From positions 43,596 to 107,595 of the forward strand of contig WKFN01000009.1 of the NCBI GenBank assembly GCA_014872805.1: 64,000 bases of DNA. The letters run 5' to 3'. The notes under the pieces are model-generated. The model did no database searches. It saw only the letters and a list, made by a program, of their open reading frames with translations, and had not been told where the DNA came from. Positions 1 through 8,556 of this stretch are shown one piece after another. The first letter of the stretch is position 1, and every line of letters begins with the position of its first letter. This DNA is from Opacimonas sp014872805 (GTDB lineage: Bacteria > Pseudomonadota > Gammaproteobacteria > Enterobacterales > Alteromonadaceae). Position numbers and translations under genes: made by a program.

Positions 1-589
1 CATCTGAGCTGATATAGGGCTCACATTCAATGCCATTAATGATCAAACATTCCACGTCATGGTCGTGCTGCGTTTTGATATGGGTTGGAAAGCCTGCACC
101 ACCTAAGCCACTGATTCCTGCATCACAGATGCGTTCAATTAATTTGACTGGTTCGATCGTTCGATAATTTTCGAAGGGTGGCATGATATGCCAATCTTCA
201 GCGCCATCAGGTTCTAACACAATTGTGGTTTCAGGTAGGCCTGACGCATGGGCACTTGGATGTTCAGTGATGTCCGTAATGATGCCTGAAGTACTGGCAT
301 GAACAGGAACCGCAAAAGGATGTGAACTATGGGTCAGTGCTTGGCCTTTTTTTACTCTATCGCCCACGGCAACGATCAGACTACCTTGCATCCCAGAATG
401 TTGTTTAAGAGGTATATAAAGAGTTTTGGGCACCGGCATGGATGCAATAGGAGCCTGATTAGATAATAACTTTGCCTCAGGTGGGTGCACACCTCCAGGA
501 AAATTGTGCAGTCGACCAGCTTTAATAGCTTCAACGACTGCTGCAGCGTCAACGCGTTCGAGAATATCTATTTTGGCAAAAGCTTCCAT
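1..589 (-). CDS. rsxC: RnfC/RsxC, electron transport complex subunit C (partial)
   Basis: N-terminal part (about 196 codons) of the RnfC/RsxC subunit of the Rnf membrane complex, which couples ferredoxin and NADH redox chemistry to ion movement and in enterics also resets SoxR. The reading frame stays open to the window edge, so the C-terminus is missing. The start MEAFAKIDILERV and the following FPGGVHPPE segment match the usual RnfC beginning. Its ATG shares one base with the rnfB stop (TAATG), indicating translational coupling within the rnfA-rnfB-rnfC operon. Confidence 0.9.
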   Translation of the reverse strand, partial: MEAFAKIDILERVDAAAVVEAIKAGRLHNFPGGVHPPEAKLLSNQAPIASMPVPKTLYIPLKQHSGMQGSLIVAVGDRVKKGQALTHSSHPFAVPVHASTSGIITDITEHPSAHASGLPETTIVLEPDGAEDWHIMPPFENYRTIEPVKLIERICDAGISGLGGAGFPTHIKTQHDHDVECLIINGIECEPYISSD

Positions 590-1173
590 TATGACACCTG
601 CTTTATATCGATGTTGCCGACAGTGCCACTAACATTCTTACCGAGATGCCACTTGAAGTTAGCGGGCGTTTCTTTAACCGGTACCATATCGATGCAATCA
701 ACCGGGCAGGGGGCAACGCATAAGTCACAGCCTGTGCATTCATCGACTATGACAGTATGCATTTGCTTGGCAGCGCCAATAATCGCATCTACCGGACACG
801 CTTGAATGCATTTGGTACAGCCAATACATTCTGCTTCACGAATGTAGGCTACTTTTTTGACGTCTTCAACCCCATGGGCACTATCTAGGGGTTTGGGTTC
901 TACTCCCATGAGATCGGCGAGTTTTTTGATGGTAGCTTCACCACCGGGAGGGCATTTGTTGATTTCATCGCCATTGGCAATCGCTTCAGCGTATGGTTTG
1001 CAACCTGGATAGCCACACTGACCACATTGAGTCTGTGGCAACATGGCATCTATTTGGTCTACCAAAGGATCGGACTCGACTTTAAATTTGATGGCTGAAT
1101 AACCGAGGATTGCCCCAAATATCAAAGCAAGTAAGCCAAGTATAATCAGCGCAAACGCAAACAAAGACATCAA
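589..1173 (-). CDS. rsxB: RnfB/RsxB, ferredoxin-like subunit of the Rnf complex
   Basis: 194 aa, the normal length for RnfB. A single N-terminal membrane anchor (roughly residues 4-26) is followed by the Fe-S domain with CGQCGYPGC, then two ferredoxin-type 4Fe-4S motifs, CIGCTKCIQACP and CTGCDLCVAPCP. It passes electrons between soluble donors and the membrane subunits at the cytoplasmic face. It overlaps rnfA by four bases (ATGA) and rnfC by one, so the three genes form one tight operon. All expected cysteines are visible. Confidence 0.96.
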   Translation of the reverse strand: MMSLFAFALIILGLLALIFGAILGYSAIKFKVESDPLVDQIDAMLPQTQCGQCGYPGCKPYAEAIANGDEINKCPPGGEATIKKLADLMGVEPKPLDSAHGVEDVKKVAYIREAECIGCTKCIQACPVDAIIGAAKQMHTVIVDECTGCDLCVAPCPVDCIDMVPVKETPANFKWHLGKNVSGTVGNIDIKQVS

Positions 1174-1748
1174 GACACCAACCCTGTAAAGCCCATGAAT
1201 GCTAGAGACATTAAGCCAGCAGTGACCATGGCAATGGCCGCTCCACGAAATGGGGTGGGCACATCAGCAGCAGCTAAGCGCTCTCGCATTGCGGCAAACA
1301 ATATCATGACCAATGAAAAACCCACTGCAGCACCAAAACCATACACAATCGATTCGGTCATTGAATGCTGTTCCTTAATATTGAGTAACGCTACGCCTAA
1401 TACTGCACAGTTTGTTGTGATCAGAGGCAAAAAGATACCGAGTAAGCGATATAATGTCGGACTGGTTTTGTGTACCACCATCTCGGTAAATTGTACGACC
1501 ACTGCAATGACCAATATAAATGATACGGTACGTAAAAACTGTAAATCAAAAGGGATCAAAAGGTAAGTTTCAATTAAATAACTGGCTAAAGAGGCTAATG
1601 TAAGCACAAAGGTTGTCGCCATTGACATGCCAATGGCGGTTTCAAGTTTGCTGGACACACCCATAAACGGGCACAGTCCCAAAAACTGTACCAAGACAAA
1701 ATTGTTGACTAGCACTGTGCTAATGAGCAGTAATACGAATTCAGTCAT
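1170..1748 (-). CDS. rsxA: RnfA/RsxA, integral membrane subunit of the Rnf complex
   Basis: 192 aa, very hydrophobic with about six membrane segments, and the family signature NNFVLVQFLGLCPFMGVS near the N-terminus. With RnfD/E it forms the inner-membrane core for ion translocation. It is the first gene of the operon seen here. The 138 bases upstream, to the tRNA genes, are AT-rich and must hold the operon promoter, but I cannot pick convincing boxes there. The ATGA overlap with rnfB supports coupling. Confidence 0.96.
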   Translation of the reverse strand: MTEFVLLLISTVLVNNFVLVQFLGLCPFMGVSSKLETAIGMSMATTFVLTLASLASYLIETYLLIPFDLQFLRTVSFILVIAVVVQFTEMVVHKTSPTLYRLLGIFLPLITTNCAVLGVALLNIKEQHSMTESIVYGFGAAVGFSLVMILFAAMRERLAAADVPTPFRGAAIAMVTAGLMSLAFMGFTGLVS

Positions 1749-1886
1749 TATTTATATGGGGTAACGAAAAAAAATTAATATACATTATCTAATGTTTAAC
1801 GAACATAAACAATGATTTGGGTCATTTTAATCTGGAAAAACAGGTTAAAACTGTATTTGAGTTAATATGGAATAAAAGAAAGTGGA

Positions 1887-1963
1887 TGGCTCCCCCTCCC
1901 CGACTCGAACGGGGGACCTGCGGATTAACAGTCCGTCGCTCTAACCAACTGAGCTAAGGGGGA
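1887..1963 (-). tRNA. tRNA-Asn (GTT), copy 1
   Basis: On the minus strand this folds as a 77-nt tRNA with encoded CCA: acceptor stem TCCCCCT/AGGGGGA, D arm with AGTTGGTTA, anticodon loop CTGTTAA (anticodon GTT, Asn), and T arm around GTTCGAGTC. The outermost anticodon-stem position would be an A-C mismatch. It is identical to the second copy 100 bases away and is presumably co-transcribed after it. Confidence 0.96.
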
Positions 1964-1986
1964 ATCGTAAGGAATGTAGGTTGAGA

Positions 1987-2063
1987 TGGCTCCCCCTCCC
2001 CGACTCGAACGGGGGACCTGCGGATTAACAGTCCGTCGCTCTAACCAACTGAGCTAAGGGGGA
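1987..2063 (-). tRNA. tRNA-Asn (GTT), copy 2
   Basis: Sequence-identical to the tRNA at 1887-1963, with the same acceptor stem, GTT anticodon and encoded CCA. It is promoter-proximal: a strong promoter sits immediately upstream on the minus strand, so both genes probably form one transcript separated by a 23-base spacer. The duplicated block is 85 bases (1885-1969 and 1985-2069), slightly longer than the tRNA itself. Confidence 0.96.
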
Positions 2064-2085
2064 ATCGTACTCTCAACGAGCGCGC

Positions 2086-2114
2086 ATATTAAAGATTGCA
2101 GGCATCTGTGTCAA
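2086..2114 (-). promoter_or_regulatory. Sigma-70 promoter of the tRNA-Asn pair
   Basis: Read on the minus strand: perfect -35 TTGACA (2109-2114), a 17-base spacer and -10 TAATAT (2086-2091). This is followed by the GC-rich discriminator GCGCGC, typical of stringently controlled stable-RNA promoters. The tRNA starts about 22 bases after the -10 element. Confidence 0.88.
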
Positions 2115-2213
2115 CTCTAATAAGACAAAAATTTCAAAAATAATGGCTCACTTTTCTGTTTGTTATTTTAGTAATATACATATAACCAAATCGAATTAAA
2201 AAACATTTGAGCA

Positions 2214-2229
2214 CTGTCTGCTTATACAG
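2214..2229. promoter_or_regulatory. Candidate LexA (SOS) box
   Basis: CTGT, eight bases, then ACAG. This is the exact gammaproteobacterial LexA core (CTGT-N8-ACAG), with the preferred flanking A and T giving ACTGT...ACAGT. It lies 509 bases before the MATE start and about 1.9 kb before uvrB, the only well-known SOS gene nearby. The 5-base arms plus the following run of T could alternatively be a weak hairpin. Binding is inferred, not shown. Confidence 0.5.
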
Positions 2230-2334
2230 TTTTTTTCATGAGTGTAACAAATCTTTCATATTTAAGAGTGAGCGTATGCTAACCTAAAATTTGAGCATAT
2301 GACGTCAAAACTTTGTTGTATCTGGCCTTGTTAC

Positions 2335-2359
2335 GTTATCCACTTTATCTGTGGATAAC
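2335..2359. promoter_or_regulatory. Inverted pair of DnaA boxes
   Basis: Perfect 9-base arms GTTATCCAC and GTGGATAAC separated by seven bases. The right arm with its preceding T is the complement of the consensus DnaA box TTATCCACA. The left arm matches eight of nine bases (TTATCCACT). The AT-rich surroundings suit DnaA binding, but nothing else here resembles a replication origin. Confidence 0.55.
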
Positions 2360-2738
2360 TATGTGTGTAGTTTTTGCTTCTGTAATATGTGTGAATTTTT
2401 GTGCAGATTAAAAATGCAACAATGCATTTGGTTAAACATCAAGATTGCCAATGAATATCGTACTTTGGAGTGATGCAATAAGTAATGAGATTTTTTTTAT
2501 GCTGCTGCGAGTGACAACGATATCTCTTGTGAATAAAGATAACAAAGATTCATTAAATTACACAAAAATTCTATGGTTCATCAATACAATTTACTTTTAC
2601 TGGTGGCTTTATGACTCATTTGTACAAAAAATGAATTGTAAAAAATATGTTATTTTTATGACGGTTTAATGACTTGAATTGCAGGTGCGGTATGTAAGGG
2701 GGTGTGGTAGTATTTAATGATTAATTTAAGGATATCGT

Positions 2739-4103
2739 GTGTCAGAAGTAAAAGCCACCAAACCAGCTCCGAACCGGATGTTGGAAGGCTCTATTGCGCA
2801 AACGCTCAAAGAGCTTACCCTACCCATGATTTATGGCATGATATTATTGATGTCATTTGGGTTAGTCGATACATTTTTTGTGAGCTTGTTAGGTACCAAT
2901 GAGCTTGCGGCAATTAGTTTTACCTTCCCTGTCACCTTCACTGTAATCAGTTTAAACATCGGCTTAGGCATTGGTACATCCGCAGTCATTGGCAAATTAT
3001 TGGGCGCAGGCCAAAATCAAGATGCCCGTTTAAGTGCCATGGCTGCACTAATGAGTGTGTTTTTGTTGGTGGGCATGTTATGCGCCATTGGCTTGTTGAG
3101 TATTGAACTGGTCTTTTCTCTGTTAGGTGCTGAATCCGCTCAGTTACCGCTCATTACTGACTACATGTCAGTATGGTATCTGGCAGGAGTACTTTTAGCT
3201 ATCCCCATGGTTGGTAACTCGGTGTTGCGTGCGTCTGGTGATACCAAAACACCAAGTATCATTATGGCCTCAGGAGGGGCAATCAATGCTGTTTTAGATC
3301 CGTTTTTGATTTTTGGGTTAGGTCCATTTCCAGCAATGGGCATTCAAGGTGCGGCGATTGCGACCGCAATAGCATGGGCAACTGGTGTTGTATGGATAAT
3401 TGTTTTATTGATAAAACGCGAGTTGATGGTGCCGCGTTTGCTCAATCTGACTGAGTTTCTTACACACAGCAAAGACGTGTTAAGAATTGGTTTTCCGGCC
3501 GCGGGAGCGAACATGCTCACACCCATTGCCACGGGTGTTGTGACTGCCATTGTCGCAGGGTTTGGTGCGACAGCTGTGGCTGCATGGGGCGTAGGTGGAC
3601 GTTTAGAGACGATTGCAAGCATTGTGATGCTGGCTCTGTCAATGTCGTTGCCGCCTTTACTGTCCCAGAATCTCGGGGCGAATCGTATCGATCGAGTGAA
3701 GGAAGCTTATCAACTTTCCCTTAAATTTGTACTGGGCTTTCAATTATTGGTATTTGTGTGTTTGCTGATCTCGGCACCATGGATTGCCAAAATCTTTGCC
3801 AGAGAGCCCGACGTCACCGAATGGATCACCCTGTTTTTGATGATTGTGCCGCTCGGTTATGGTGCACAAGGGGTTGTGGTTTTGACTAATTCAGCATTTA
3901 ATGCTATCCATCAACCCATGTACGCATTAGCACTCAATGCGTTGAGATTATTTGTCTTTTTTGTACCTTTTGCTTTTATAGGCAGTATATATTACGAGTT
4001 ATACGGCGTTTTTTGGGGTATCGTCCTGGCCAACACCGTCATGGCTTTTATTTCTTATTGGATGTTCAAACACAGTTTAAACCAGCTTTCGACAGGTAGT
4101 TAA
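2739..4103 (+). CDS. MATE family multidrug/toxin efflux transporter
   Basis: 454 aa with about twelve hydrophobic segments in two homologous halves and an N-terminal LKELTLPMIYGMI segment typical of MATE cation antiporters, which export drugs or toxic metabolites across the inner membrane using Na+ or H+. The GTG start at 2739 is chosen because AAGGA lies seven bases upstream. Only four bases separate its stop from uvrB, so the two are probably co-transcribed. E. coli DinF is also a DNA-damage-linked MATE protein, but here the connection rests on context. The substrate cannot be read from sequence. Confidence 0.9.
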   Translation: MSEVKATKPAPNRMLEGSIAQTLKELTLPMIYGMILLMSFGLVDTFFVSLLGTNELAAISFTFPVTFTVISLNIGLGIGTSAVIGKLLGAGQNQDARLSAMAALMSVFLLVGMLCAIGLLSIELVFSLLGAESAQLPLITDYMSVWYLAGVLLAIPMVGNSVLRASGDTKTPSIIMASGGAINAVLDPFLIFGLGPFPAMGIQGAAIATAIAWATGVVWIIVLLIKRELMVPRLLNLTEFLTHSKDVLRIGFPAAGANMLTPIATGVVTAIVAGFGATAVAAWGVGGRLETIASIVMLALSMSLPPLLSQNLGANRIDRVKEAYQLSLKFVLGFQLLVFVCLLISAPWIAKIFAREPDVTEWITLFLMIVPLGYGAQGVVVLTNSAFNAIHQPMYALALNALRLFVFFVPFAFIGSIYYELYGVFWGIVLANTVMAFISYWMFKHSLNQLSTGS

Positions 4104-4107
4104 ATCA

Positions 4108-6126
4108 GTGGCTAAGCCTTTTACAATTCAATCCAAATATTCTCCAGCTGGTGACCAGCCCACCGCCATAGCACAATTAGTTGAAGGTCTAGAGGCGGGT
4201 TTGGCACAACAAACACTCTTGGGTGTGACGGGTTCTGGTAAAACCTTTACCATGGCTAATGTCATTGCAGAGGTGCAAAGACCCACGCTGATTTTAGCCC
4301 ACAACAAAACCCTTGCCGCTCAGTTATATGGGGAGATGAAAGAATTTTTCCCCAATAATGCCGTAGAGTATTTTGTTTCATATTACGATTACTATCAGCC
4401 AGAAGCATATGTGCCATCGACCGATACGTTTATCGAAAAAGACTCCTCGATCAACGACCACATTGAGCAAATGCGTTTATCAGCAACAAAGGCTTTGATG
4501 GAGAGAAGAGATGTGGTGATAGTGGCATCCGTCTCGGCGATTTATGGTTTAGGCGATCCCGAATCGTACATGAAGATGTTATTGCATCTGCGTCAAGGCG
4601 ATACGATGGATCAGCGTGATATATTGCGCCGATTGGCAGAATTGCAATATAAACGCAATGACATCGCTTTTGAACGCGGCGCATTTCGGGTGCGTGGTGA
4701 TGTGATTGATATTTTCCCTGCAGATTCTGAAAAGCAAGCGATCCGTGTCGAGTTGTTTGACGCTGAGATTGAGAAGATCAGCTACTTTGATCCACTTACG
4801 GGTGAGGTCGAAAAATCTGTCGCACGAGCAACCGTCTTTCCCAAAACGCATTATGTGACGCCACGAGAACGTATCTTGAATGCCGTTGAAAATATAAAAG
4901 ACGAATTAGAACAGCGCCGCACACAACTTAAAGAAGCCAATAAACTGCTGGAAGAACAGCGTATTTCTCAACGCACTCAGTTTGACATTGAAATGATGCT
5001 GGAATTGGGATTTTGTTCAGGGATCGAAAACTATTCGCGTTATTTGTCAGGCCGAGCACCCGGCGAACCCCCACCGACATTAATTGACTACTTTCCCAAA
5101 GATGGCTTGTTGATCATTGATGAATCGCATGTAACCGTATCGCAGATTGGTGCCATGTATAAAGGTGATCGTTCGCGAAAAGAAACCTTGGTTGAGTACG
5201 GTTTTCGTTTGCCTTCTGCACTGGATAATCGGCCACTCAAATTCGACGAATTTGAGCATATCTCCCCTCAGACGATTTATGTGTCAGCGACCCCTGGAAA
5301 CTACGAGCTTGAAAAGTGCTCAGGCGAAATAGTCGAGCAAGTTGTCAGACCAACGGGGCTTCTTGATCCTGTCATCGAGATACGTCCTGTGGCGACACAA
5401 GTAGATGATGTATTGTCTGAAATCAATAAACGTGTGGAGCTTAATGAACGGGTATTGATCACCACATTGACCAAACGTATGGCCGAAGATTTGTCGGAGT
5501 ACCTTAACGAGAATGGTGTAAAAGTCAGATACTTGCATTCAGATATAGATACAGTGGAGCGGATCGAAATCATTCGCGATTTGCGAATTGGTAAGTTTGA
5601 TGTATTAGTGGGGATTAACTTGCTAAGAGAAGGCTTGGATATGCCTGAAGTGTCTTTAGTTGCGATTCTAGATGCGGATAAAGAAGGTTTTCTGCGTGCT
5701 GAAAAATCTCTCATTCAAACCATAGGTCGTGCTGCTCGTCACCTCAATGGACGTGCGATTTTGTATGCGGATAAAATCACCGGCTCGATGAAAAAAGCCA
5801 TTGATGAAACTGAGCGTCGCCGCGCCAAGCAACAAGCTCATAATGAGGCAAATGGCATTACTCCGCAATCCTTGATAAAACCAATCACCGACATCATGGA
5901 TATTGGCGATGACGATGCCCATCCAGCATCCGGTAAGGTGAAGCTGCGCAAAGTGGCCGAAAAAGAGAAGAAATACAAAGCCATGACCGCGACCGATATC
6001 ATGGGTAAAATCAGTGAATTAGAGCAAAAAATGTTTGAGGCCGCACGCGAACTGGAATTTGAAAAAGCCGCGAGTATTCGCGATGAAATCGAACAATTAC
6101 GCGCCGAAGCGGTCAAGATTTCTTAA
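4108..6126 (+). CDS. uvrB: UvrB, excinuclease ABC subunit B
   Basis: 672 aa, normal UvrB length. Damage-verification helicase-like subunit of nucleotide excision repair: it receives lesions from UvrA and recruits UvrC. Walker A is GVTGSGKT (residues 39-46). The aromatic beta-hairpin segment YYDYYQPEAYVP is present, helicase motifs follow in the middle and end, and a UVR motif (about residues 630-665) that contacts UvrC closes the protein. The GTG start at 4108, four bases after the MATE stop, fits the family N-terminus. No LexA site lies directly in front; the nearest is at 2214-2229 before the MATE gene. Confidence 0.97.
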   Translation: MAKPFTIQSKYSPAGDQPTAIAQLVEGLEAGLAQQTLLGVTGSGKTFTMANVIAEVQRPTLILAHNKTLAAQLYGEMKEFFPNNAVEYFVSYYDYYQPEAYVPSTDTFIEKDSSINDHIEQMRLSATKALMERRDVVIVASVSAIYGLGDPESYMKMLLHLRQGDTMDQRDILRRLAELQYKRNDIAFERGAFRVRGDVIDIFPADSEKQAIRVELFDAEIEKISYFDPLTGEVEKSVARATVFPKTHYVTPRERILNAVENIKDELEQRRTQLKEANKLLEEQRISQRTQFDIEMMLELGFCSGIENYSRYLSGRAPGEPPPTLIDYFPKDGLLIIDESHVTVSQIGAMYKGDRSRKETLVEYGFRLPSALDNRPLKFDEFEHISPQTIYVSATPGNYELEKCSGEIVEQVVRPTGLLDPVIEIRPVATQVDDVLSEINKRVELNERVLITTLTKRMAEDLSEYLNENGVKVRYLHSDIDTVERIEIIRDLRIGKFDVLVGINLLREGLDMPEVSLVAILDADKEGFLRAEKSLIQTIGRAARHLNGRAILYADKITGSMKKAIDETERRRAKQQAHNEANGITPQSLIKPITDIMDIGDDDAHPASGKVKLRKVAEKEKKYKAMTATDIMGKISELEQKMFEAARELEFEKAASIRDEIEQLRAEAVKIS

Positions 6127-6234
6127 TCATTTGGGCTTTGAATTTCTTTGACTTTGCTTATATACGCATGCTTCGTTATATAGAAAAAATTATCGCATTT
6201 TGTGACGCTATCTCAGCGCAATGTAGACAGAATA

Positions 6235-6906
6235 TTATTCGTATTCTAATGGATCGATAAGCTGGTTTTCAGCAAAGGCTTCAAGGCGTTCGACACACGC
6301 GCCGCATTTGCCACAGGCTTTTTTGCGTCCGTTGTAACAAGTCCAGGTATTGCTGTAATCAAGCGCTAAGACTTTGCCAACGGTTAATATCTCGCTTTTT
6401 GTATGATGTAAAAATGGCGTTTCAATACTGACTGGGTCATAGTTTGCAATGGCGCAAACGTCTTTCATTTTTTGTACAAACTCTGGCCGGCAATCCGGGT
6501 AGATCGCGTGATCGCCTGAATGGGCTCCGTAATAGACCGCTGGGGCTTCAAGTGACACAGCATAAGCCACAGCCATAGATAAAAGTACCATATTTCGATT
6601 TGGTACGACCGTTGATTTCATACTTTCTTCAGCGTAATGCCCTTCTGGGATTTCAATGTCATCGGTCAAAGAAGAGCCTGCCATAAGGGTATTTATGGCT
6701 GAAATATCAACAATCTTGTGGGTAATTTTTAATCCTTGACAAACTGTTTTGGCCGCCTCAATTTCTCTGACGTGACGTTGACCGTAGTTGAAGGTCAAAC
6801 AGGCAACCTCATCAGGTGCAAAACCCTGTGCTAAAACATGATGTAGTAGCGTGAATGAATCCATCCCGCCTGAATAAATAATCACCGCACGTTTTTGTTG
6901 AGCCAT
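6235..6906 (-). CDS. queC: QueC, 7-cyano-7-deazaguanine (preQ0) synthase
   Basis: 223 aa. Converts 7-carboxy-7-deazaguanine to preQ0 with ATP and ammonia in queuosine tRNA modification. The PP-loop SGGMDS is at residues 12-17. The C-terminal zinc site has Cys190, Cys198, Cys201 and Cys204. It is transcribed divergently from queE, which makes its substrate; the 79-base gap must hold both promoters. I see no preQ1 riboswitch there. Confidence 0.96.
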   Translation of the reverse strand: MAQQKRAVIIYSGGMDSFTLLHHVLAQGFAPDEVACLTFNYGQRHVREIEAAKTVCQGLKITHKIVDISAINTLMAGSSLTDDIEIPEGHYAEESMKSTVVPNRNMVLLSMAVAYAVSLEAPAVYYGAHSGDHAIYPDCRPEFVQKMKDVCAIANYDPVSIETPFLHHTKSEILTVGKVLALDYSNTWTCYNGRKKACGKCGACVERLEAFAENQLIDPLEYE

Positions 6907-6985
6907 GAAAGCATATACCTGTCTTGTTATTTTGCGGTATTATACCTGCAAACGATACACTCATACAAAGTGTTAGAGGTAGGTT

Positions 6986-7657
6986 GTGCAATATCCAATC
7001 AATGAAATTTTTGAGTCGATCCAAGGTGAGGGCAGTCACACCGGCGTGCCATCCGTATTTGTTCGCATGCAAGGTTGTCCAGTCGGTTGCCCGTGGTGTG
7101 ATACTCAGCATACTTGGCCGGTTGCTAAAGCCGATATCATAGCCATCGAGTCATTGCGCAGTAAACGAGAAGATGCGCCAACACACGCTCAATTTACCGT
7201 TGAACAACTTCTTACTGAATATGAGAGCAGAGGATATCGGGCAAAACACATAGTCATAACTGGCGGTGAGCCGTGTATGTATGATTTACAGCCTTTAACG
7301 TCCGCTTTAATGATTCAAGGGTTTAGCGTGCAAATTGAAACATCAGGTACGTTTCCGATCCGCTGCCATGATGACGTATTTGTTACGGTTTCACCCAAGA
7401 TTGATATGCCAGGTGGCTATCAGATATTACCTGAAGCTGTGCAACGTGCTGACGAGATCAAGCATGCTGTGGCGATGCAAAAACACATTGATGCATTGGA
7501 TGCTTTGCTCTCGGGGCTTGAGTTAATGCGGCAACCTTCAATTTATCTACAACCTATTTCTCAACAAACACGGGCAACAGAATTGGCGATTCAGACCTGT
7601 ATTGCACGCAACTGGCGTTTATCTTTGCAAACCCATAAGTTTATTGGCATAGAATAA
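6986..7657 (+). CDS. queE: QueE, 7-carboxy-7-deazaguanine synthase
   Basis: 223 aa radical SAM enzyme that ring-contracts 6-carboxytetrahydropterin to 7-carboxy-7-deazaguanine, the step before QueC. The cluster motif is CPVGCPWCDT (C-x3-C-x2-C), preceded by the ESIQGEG substrate-binding segment. The TGGEP SAM-binding motif is present. The GTG start at 6986 is supported by GAGGT a few bases upstream. Divergent pairing with queC places both in the same pathway; queD and queF are not in the window. Confidence 0.95.
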   Translation: MQYPINEIFESIQGEGSHTGVPSVFVRMQGCPVGCPWCDTQHTWPVAKADIIAIESLRSKREDAPTHAQFTVEQLLTEYESRGYRAKHIVITGGEPCMYDLQPLTSALMIQGFSVQIETSGTFPIRCHDDVFVTVSPKIDMPGGYQILPEAVQRADEIKHAVAMQKHIDALDALLSGLELMRQPSIYLQPISQQTRATELAIQTCIARNWRLSLQTHKFIGIE

Positions 7658-7700
7658 CGTCTAGTGTTAACCTTGTGTTAACTCCGAAGCGGATAGTTTT

Positions 7701-8552
7701 ATGCGAATCTGGAAAACGTTATTTTGCGGCTTTATTGTTCAAATGCACTTTGTTGCTCAGGCAGCGGTGTGGGATATTAGGTATCCCAAGAATATCAATC
7801 ATGAGACCATTCATAATCAATACGCGATTGCTCTACTGGATCTCGCCTTACAAAAAACCGGTGTGCGCTATCGACTTCAGCAAACTGATAATGTGCTCAC
7901 GCAACAGCGCGCCATTCAACTGCTTTCGGATAATCGACAAATTAATGTGATGTGGTCGATGACCGATGTGGATCGAGAATCGCTGTTAACGCCAATCAGA
8001 GTCCCAATTTATAAAGGGTTAATAGGTTGGCGCGTGTTATTACTGCACGAGACTAACCAAAATCAGTTCGCACATTTGGGTCCGGACAGTATGCGAGAAT
8101 TGACCTTAGTTCAAGGGTTAAATTGGCCGGATAATAAGATCTTACGCAGTAACGGCTTTAATGTTGTTAATGCCTCAGATCATCTTGAAGCATTCCAATT
8201 AATGCGCGATCGACAAGTCAGTTTATTTGCGCGTTCCGTGATCGAAGTATTAGATGAGTTAGGTAAGCCGGAATTAACGAACGGGCTCTTGCTAGAACCG
8301 AAGTACGTTTTACAGTATCCCACTGCGGTCTATTTTTTCGTAAACCCTGGGGATCGAATTTTACGTCAATTAATCCAGCAGGGCTTAGAACAAGCCATCA
8401 AAGACGGCACAATGGATGCGTTATTTGAACAGACTTATAAGAAATTACTCGCTAAAATTGAACTGACGGATCGCATCAAAATTCCATTAAAAAACCCACT
8501 GTTGCCAAAATCGACACCAGTGGGTGATATACCATTGTGGTATGTACAATAA
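7701..8552 (+). CDS. Periplasmic substrate-binding-like protein (SBP_bac_3 type)
   Basis: 283 aa. A cleavable signal peptide is likely (about residues 1-21, ending VAQA). The mature part resembles the type-3 extracellular solute-binding fold: an early lobe, then LTLVQGLNWPDNKILRSNGF and a repeated lobe ending in a predicted C-terminal helix region. No ABC permease or ATPase neighbours it, and such solitary proteins are often orphan sensors or degenerate binding proteins. It starts 43 bases after queE and could be read through from it, though a functional link is not obvious. Ligand unknown. Confidence 0.7.
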   Translation: MRIWKTLFCGFIVQMHFVAQAAVWDIRYPKNINHETIHNQYAIALLDLALQKTGVRYRLQQTDNVLTQQRAIQLLSDNRQINVMWSMTDVDRESLLTPIRVPIYKGLIGWRVLLLHETNQNQFAHLGPDSMRELTLVQGLNWPDNKILRSNGFNVVNASDHLEAFQLMRDRQVSLFARSVIEVLDELGKPELTNGLLLEPKYVLQYPTAVYFFVNPGDRILRQLIQQGLEQAIKDGTMDALFEQTYKKLLAKIELTDRIKIPLKNPLLPKSTPVGDIPLWYVQ

Positions 8553-8556
8553 GGGT

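Larger units (their letters stand above)
2115..2738. other. 624-base gene-free region between tRNA-Asn and the MATE gene
   Basis: AT-rich and apparently non-coding. Two sites stand out, a LexA-type box (2214-2229) and an inverted DnaA-box pair (2335-2359). A 74-codon reading frame at 2445-2669 has no ribosome-binding site and AT-driven composition, and I do not accept it as a gene. I could not place a convincing promoter for the MATE gene. Confidence 0.6.

Noticed and set aside
1885..2069. CRISPR-like or mobile-element repeat
   Set aside because: The repeat is a pair of complete tRNA-Asn genes; no spacers, transposase or target duplications.
2335..2359. Chromosomal origin
   Set aside because: Only two DnaA boxes, no dnaA/dnaN/gidA genes and no 13-mer repeats nearby.
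2445..2669. 74-codon reading frame before the MATE gene
   Set aside because: No SD, AT-driven amino-acid composition, no recognisable family; probably chance.
6127..6234. Terminator between uvrB and queC
   Set aside because: An imperfect TATATACG/CGTTATATA repeat exists, but pairing is weak and broken by an extra base.
6907..6985. preQ1 riboswitch between queC and queE
   Set aside because: Only 79 bases, with no recognisable aptamer pseudoknot or terminator.
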